Below are positions 62,356 through 64,000 of a stretch of 64,000 nt of DNA, piece by piece. Location of the stretch: NCBI GenBank assembly GCA_004562915.1, contig SFQZ01000001.1, forward strand, positions 1-64,000, in the 5' to 3' direction. Position numbers and translations under genes: made by a program. The notes under the pieces were generated by a model that was not told where the DNA came from, made no database searches, and was given only the letters and a program-made list of their open reading frames with translations. Source of the stretch: a bacterium (GTDB lineage Bacteria; Bacillota_A; Clostridia; Lachnospirales; Lachnospiraceae). Position 1 is the first letter of the stretch, and each line of letters begins with the position of its first letter.

Positions 62356-63060
62356 ATGATATGTCCAAACTGTAATCAGGAAGTAACCGGTAAATACTGC
62401 AGCTATTGCGGAACATTGTTGGAAACCGAAGAAGACTCCACTACATCCGAAAAAACAGCAAAAGATACTTCCACACAAACCACAAAACAGAAGACAAAAT
62501 TGAAAAAGAAAAAGAAGAAAACAGGGCACATTTCCGGTGCTGTCTCAAGCGGACTTACTACTGTCGGTTCCATAACCACAGGAAGTGTAAAAACCGTCTG
62601 GAAACTTTTTATGTGCGCGATTCAGTGGATCTGCGCTGCCCTCATGCTGCTTATCACCTGGAAAATGTTCCTTGGTCTCTGGGCACAACGAACCACGCTG
62701 GGGTCCATAAGCGGAATTCTCCGGGAACGTAACATTAATCAGGCTGCCTATCTTCTTCTTGCAGTCTGCCTGGTAGCTTTTGGAATCCTGCAAGTTTTCT
62801 GGACTATTACGAAAAAGAAAATGCCGGATAACGGAAAAGTCCGAAGACTGGATATGGGACGCGGAATCTTTGGATTTATTTCCTTTTTCCTGCTTGCGCT
62901 TATTTCCTATTATGTAAACCCGATTCTTCCGGAACATCCTTATCCACTGCCGGGTATCAAACAGATCTTCAGTGTAATAACCGGACTGGGAAAATCCTAT
63001 CTAACGCTGAACCTTTTGGGAATCGTCCTCTGTATCATCCGGAAAGCAGGAACACGTTAA
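62356..63060 (+). CDS. Zinc-ribbon membrane protein of unknown function
   Basis: This 234-residue protein begins with a zinc ribbon 'CPNCNQEVTGKYCSYCG' (residues 3-19). A Lys/Thr-rich linker (about 28-56) follows, then four or so membrane helices (about 80-100, 125-145, 165-185, 205-228). The layout is common in Firmicutes and no function is established. GGGGAG seven bases before ATG supports the start. It converges with tatD. Confidence 0.75.
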   Translation: MICPNCNQEVTGKYCSYCGTLLETEEDSTTSEKTAKDTSTQTTKQKTKLKKKKKKTGHISGAVSSGLTTVGSITTGSVKTVWKLFMCAIQWICAALMLLITWKMFLGLWAQRTTLGSISGILRERNINQAAYLLLAVCLVAFGILQVFWTITKKKMPDNGKVRRLDMGRGIFGFISFFLLALISYYVNPILPEHPYPLPGIKQIFSVITGLGKSYLTLNLLGIVLCIIRKAGTR

Positions 63061-63110
63061 TTACCAGACGCACAAAATCAGAATCTAAATATTAGTGCAA
63101 TATTTTTATT

Positions 63111-63926
63111 TCAGTCGGAGTTTCCTCCGGCTGAAATACTATTTGTTCTGGTTTTCGGGAATACCCGATACCCATTTTCTCTGGTCACCTCAATCACTTT
63201 TTCTTCTGAAATACCTTTAATTTCTGCAATCGCCTGTACTACATAAGGAATATTTAATGAAGAATTTCTTTTCCCTCTGTATGGCACAGGAGCCAGATAC
63301 GGACAGTCGGTTTCTAAAAGCAGCGATTCCAACGGTGCATATTCCACCACTTCTTTCAGCTTTCTCGCATTTTTGAAAGTAACCACTCCGCCCACACCCA
63401 GTGACAGTCCCATATTCAGATATTCTCTCGCTATTTCTTTCCCATAGGAAAAGCAATGTACCACACCGCCGATTTCTCCGGCTTTCATTCGTTTCATGGT
63501 TTCCAGTGTATCCTGTGCAGCCTCCCTGCTGTGGACAATAAATGGCAGTTTCTCTTCTCTGGCCACTTGAAGCTGACGCTCAAACCAATAAATCTGAGAT
63601 TCATGCTGTTCCTTATCCCAGTAATAATCAAGTCCGATTTCACCTACGGCCACTATTTTTTCTTCACGACAGATCTGATGCATCTTCTGTATTATCTCCT
63701 CATTCAGGGAACCTGCGTCATCCGGATGCACCCCAACTGCACCATACACAAACGGATATTTCTCTGTTAAATCGATGGTGCGTTTCCAGTTCTCCACCTC
63801 TGCACACACGTTAATGATTCTCTCAATTCCATTTTCCTGCATGGACGCAAGAAGACTGTCTCTGTCCTCGTCAAAAACCTCATCATCATAATGAGCATGA
63901 CTTTCAAACATCATGTTATTTTTCAT
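63111..63926 (-). CDS. tatD: TatD-family metal-dependent hydrolase (DNase)
   Basis: This 271-residue TIM-barrel protein has the metal motif 'ESHAHYDD' (about 8-15), 'AVGVHPDDAG', 'VAVGEIGLDYYWDK' (metal Glu), 'PFIVHSREA', 'GGVVHCFSYG' and 'LLLETDCPYLAPVPYRGKRN' (catalytic Asp). It likely cleaves DNA ends or acts in nucleic-acid turnover. The start is ATG 63926, three codons past an earlier ATG that overlaps the ribosome binding site; it overlaps the end of the upstream gene by 11 bases. Confidence 0.9.
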   Translation of the reverse strand: MKNNMMFESHAHYDDEVFDEDRDSLLASMQENGIERIINVCAEVENWKRTIDLTEKYPFVYGAVGVHPDDAGSLNEEIIQKMHQICREEKIVAVGEIGLDYYWDKEQHESQIYWFERQLQVAREEKLPFIVHSREAAQDTLETMKRMKAGEIGGVVHCFSYGKEIAREYLNMGLSLGVGGVVTFKNARKLKEVVEYAPLESLLLETDCPYLAPVPYRGKRNSSLNIPYVVQAIAEIKGISEEKVIEVTRENGYRVFPKTRTNSISAGGNSD

Positions 63927-64000
63927 CTTTCTCATCCTTTTTTCCGCTGCCCAGTTTGCTCATTACAAACACACACAGCATAATAATCAGAATGGTAACA
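63916..64000 (-). CDS. C-terminal end of a membrane protein (cut by the window edge)
   Basis: The minus strand from 64000 reads an open frame 'VTILIIMLCVFVM' followed by 'SKLGSGKKDEKDEK' and a stop at 63916. This is a membrane helix followed by a charged cytoplasmic tail, typical of an integral membrane protein. Its start is outside the window. It overlaps the tatD start, so it is in the same operon. Confidence 0.55.
   Translation of the reverse strand, partial: VTILIIMLCVFVMSKLGSGKKDEKDEK

Overview
This 64 kb window comes from a low-GC, spore-forming anaerobic Firmicute, most likely a gut Lachnospiraceae of the Blautia/Dorea type. The clues are a SpoVT regulator, a Trp T-box leader, many AGGAGG ribosome binding sites, a two-subunit iron-sulfur fumarase, HdrABC/Flx electron-transfer proteins, and several glycosidases. 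I cannot name the species. Most genes lie on the minus strand.

1-16 kb: housekeeping and small-molecule genes. These are an S1-domain protein, an acyl-ACP thioesterase, tRNA-Gln(CUG), a CDF metal exporter, nicotinate phosphoribosyltransferase, an M15 peptidase, SpoVT and a HAD phosphatase. A choline module follows: a BCCT transporter plus an HTH-LicC-LicA fusion protein. Then comes a ketopantoate reductase-like protein and a tryptophan-type ABC importer (trpXYZ) behind a T-box leader whose specifier reads UGG.

16-26 kb: a coiled-coil protein, a GH35 beta-galactosidase gene broken by an early in-frame TAA, a galK-xylB pair, an AraC regulator, two small regulator-like genes, a FliB-type methylase and an HTH-Uma2 protein.

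26-37.5 kb: the most interesting part. About 11.6 kb of tightly packed minus-strand genes encode malate dehydrogenase, HdrB, HdrC, HdrA, an MvhD/FlxD-like protein, two 4Fe-4S proteins, an NAD(P)H-FAD FlxA-like protein, a fumarate-reductase-type iron-sulfur protein and flavoprotein, both fumarase subunits and a small membrane protein. Together they could carry carbon from oxaloacetate to succinate. They may also form a soluble Flx-Hdr fumarate reductase able to bifurcate electrons from NADH to fumarate and ferredoxin. The biochemistry is inference.

37.5-45 kb: glycan genes (beta-helix protein, GH2 enzyme), an HTH-AAA-PD-(D/E)XK protein, an ArsR-type regulator, and a structured non-coding RNA of about 205 nt with its own promoter. 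A family of dispersed palindromic repeats, two with perfect 27- and 29-bp arms, lies between 22 and 44 kb.

45-64 kb: homocysteine methyltransferase, a PrsA-like foldase, Mfd, Pth, two CobW-type GTPases (one very His-rich) with an HPr-like small protein, a TetR-amylase-GlgB set behind a consensus promoter containing a TetR-type palindrome, a MATE transporter, a radical SAM protein flanked by a decayed flippase gene and a TetR gene with a TGG-to-TAG change, a zinc-ribbon membrane protein and TatD. Three broken genes show recent gene decay or, less likely, base-call errors.
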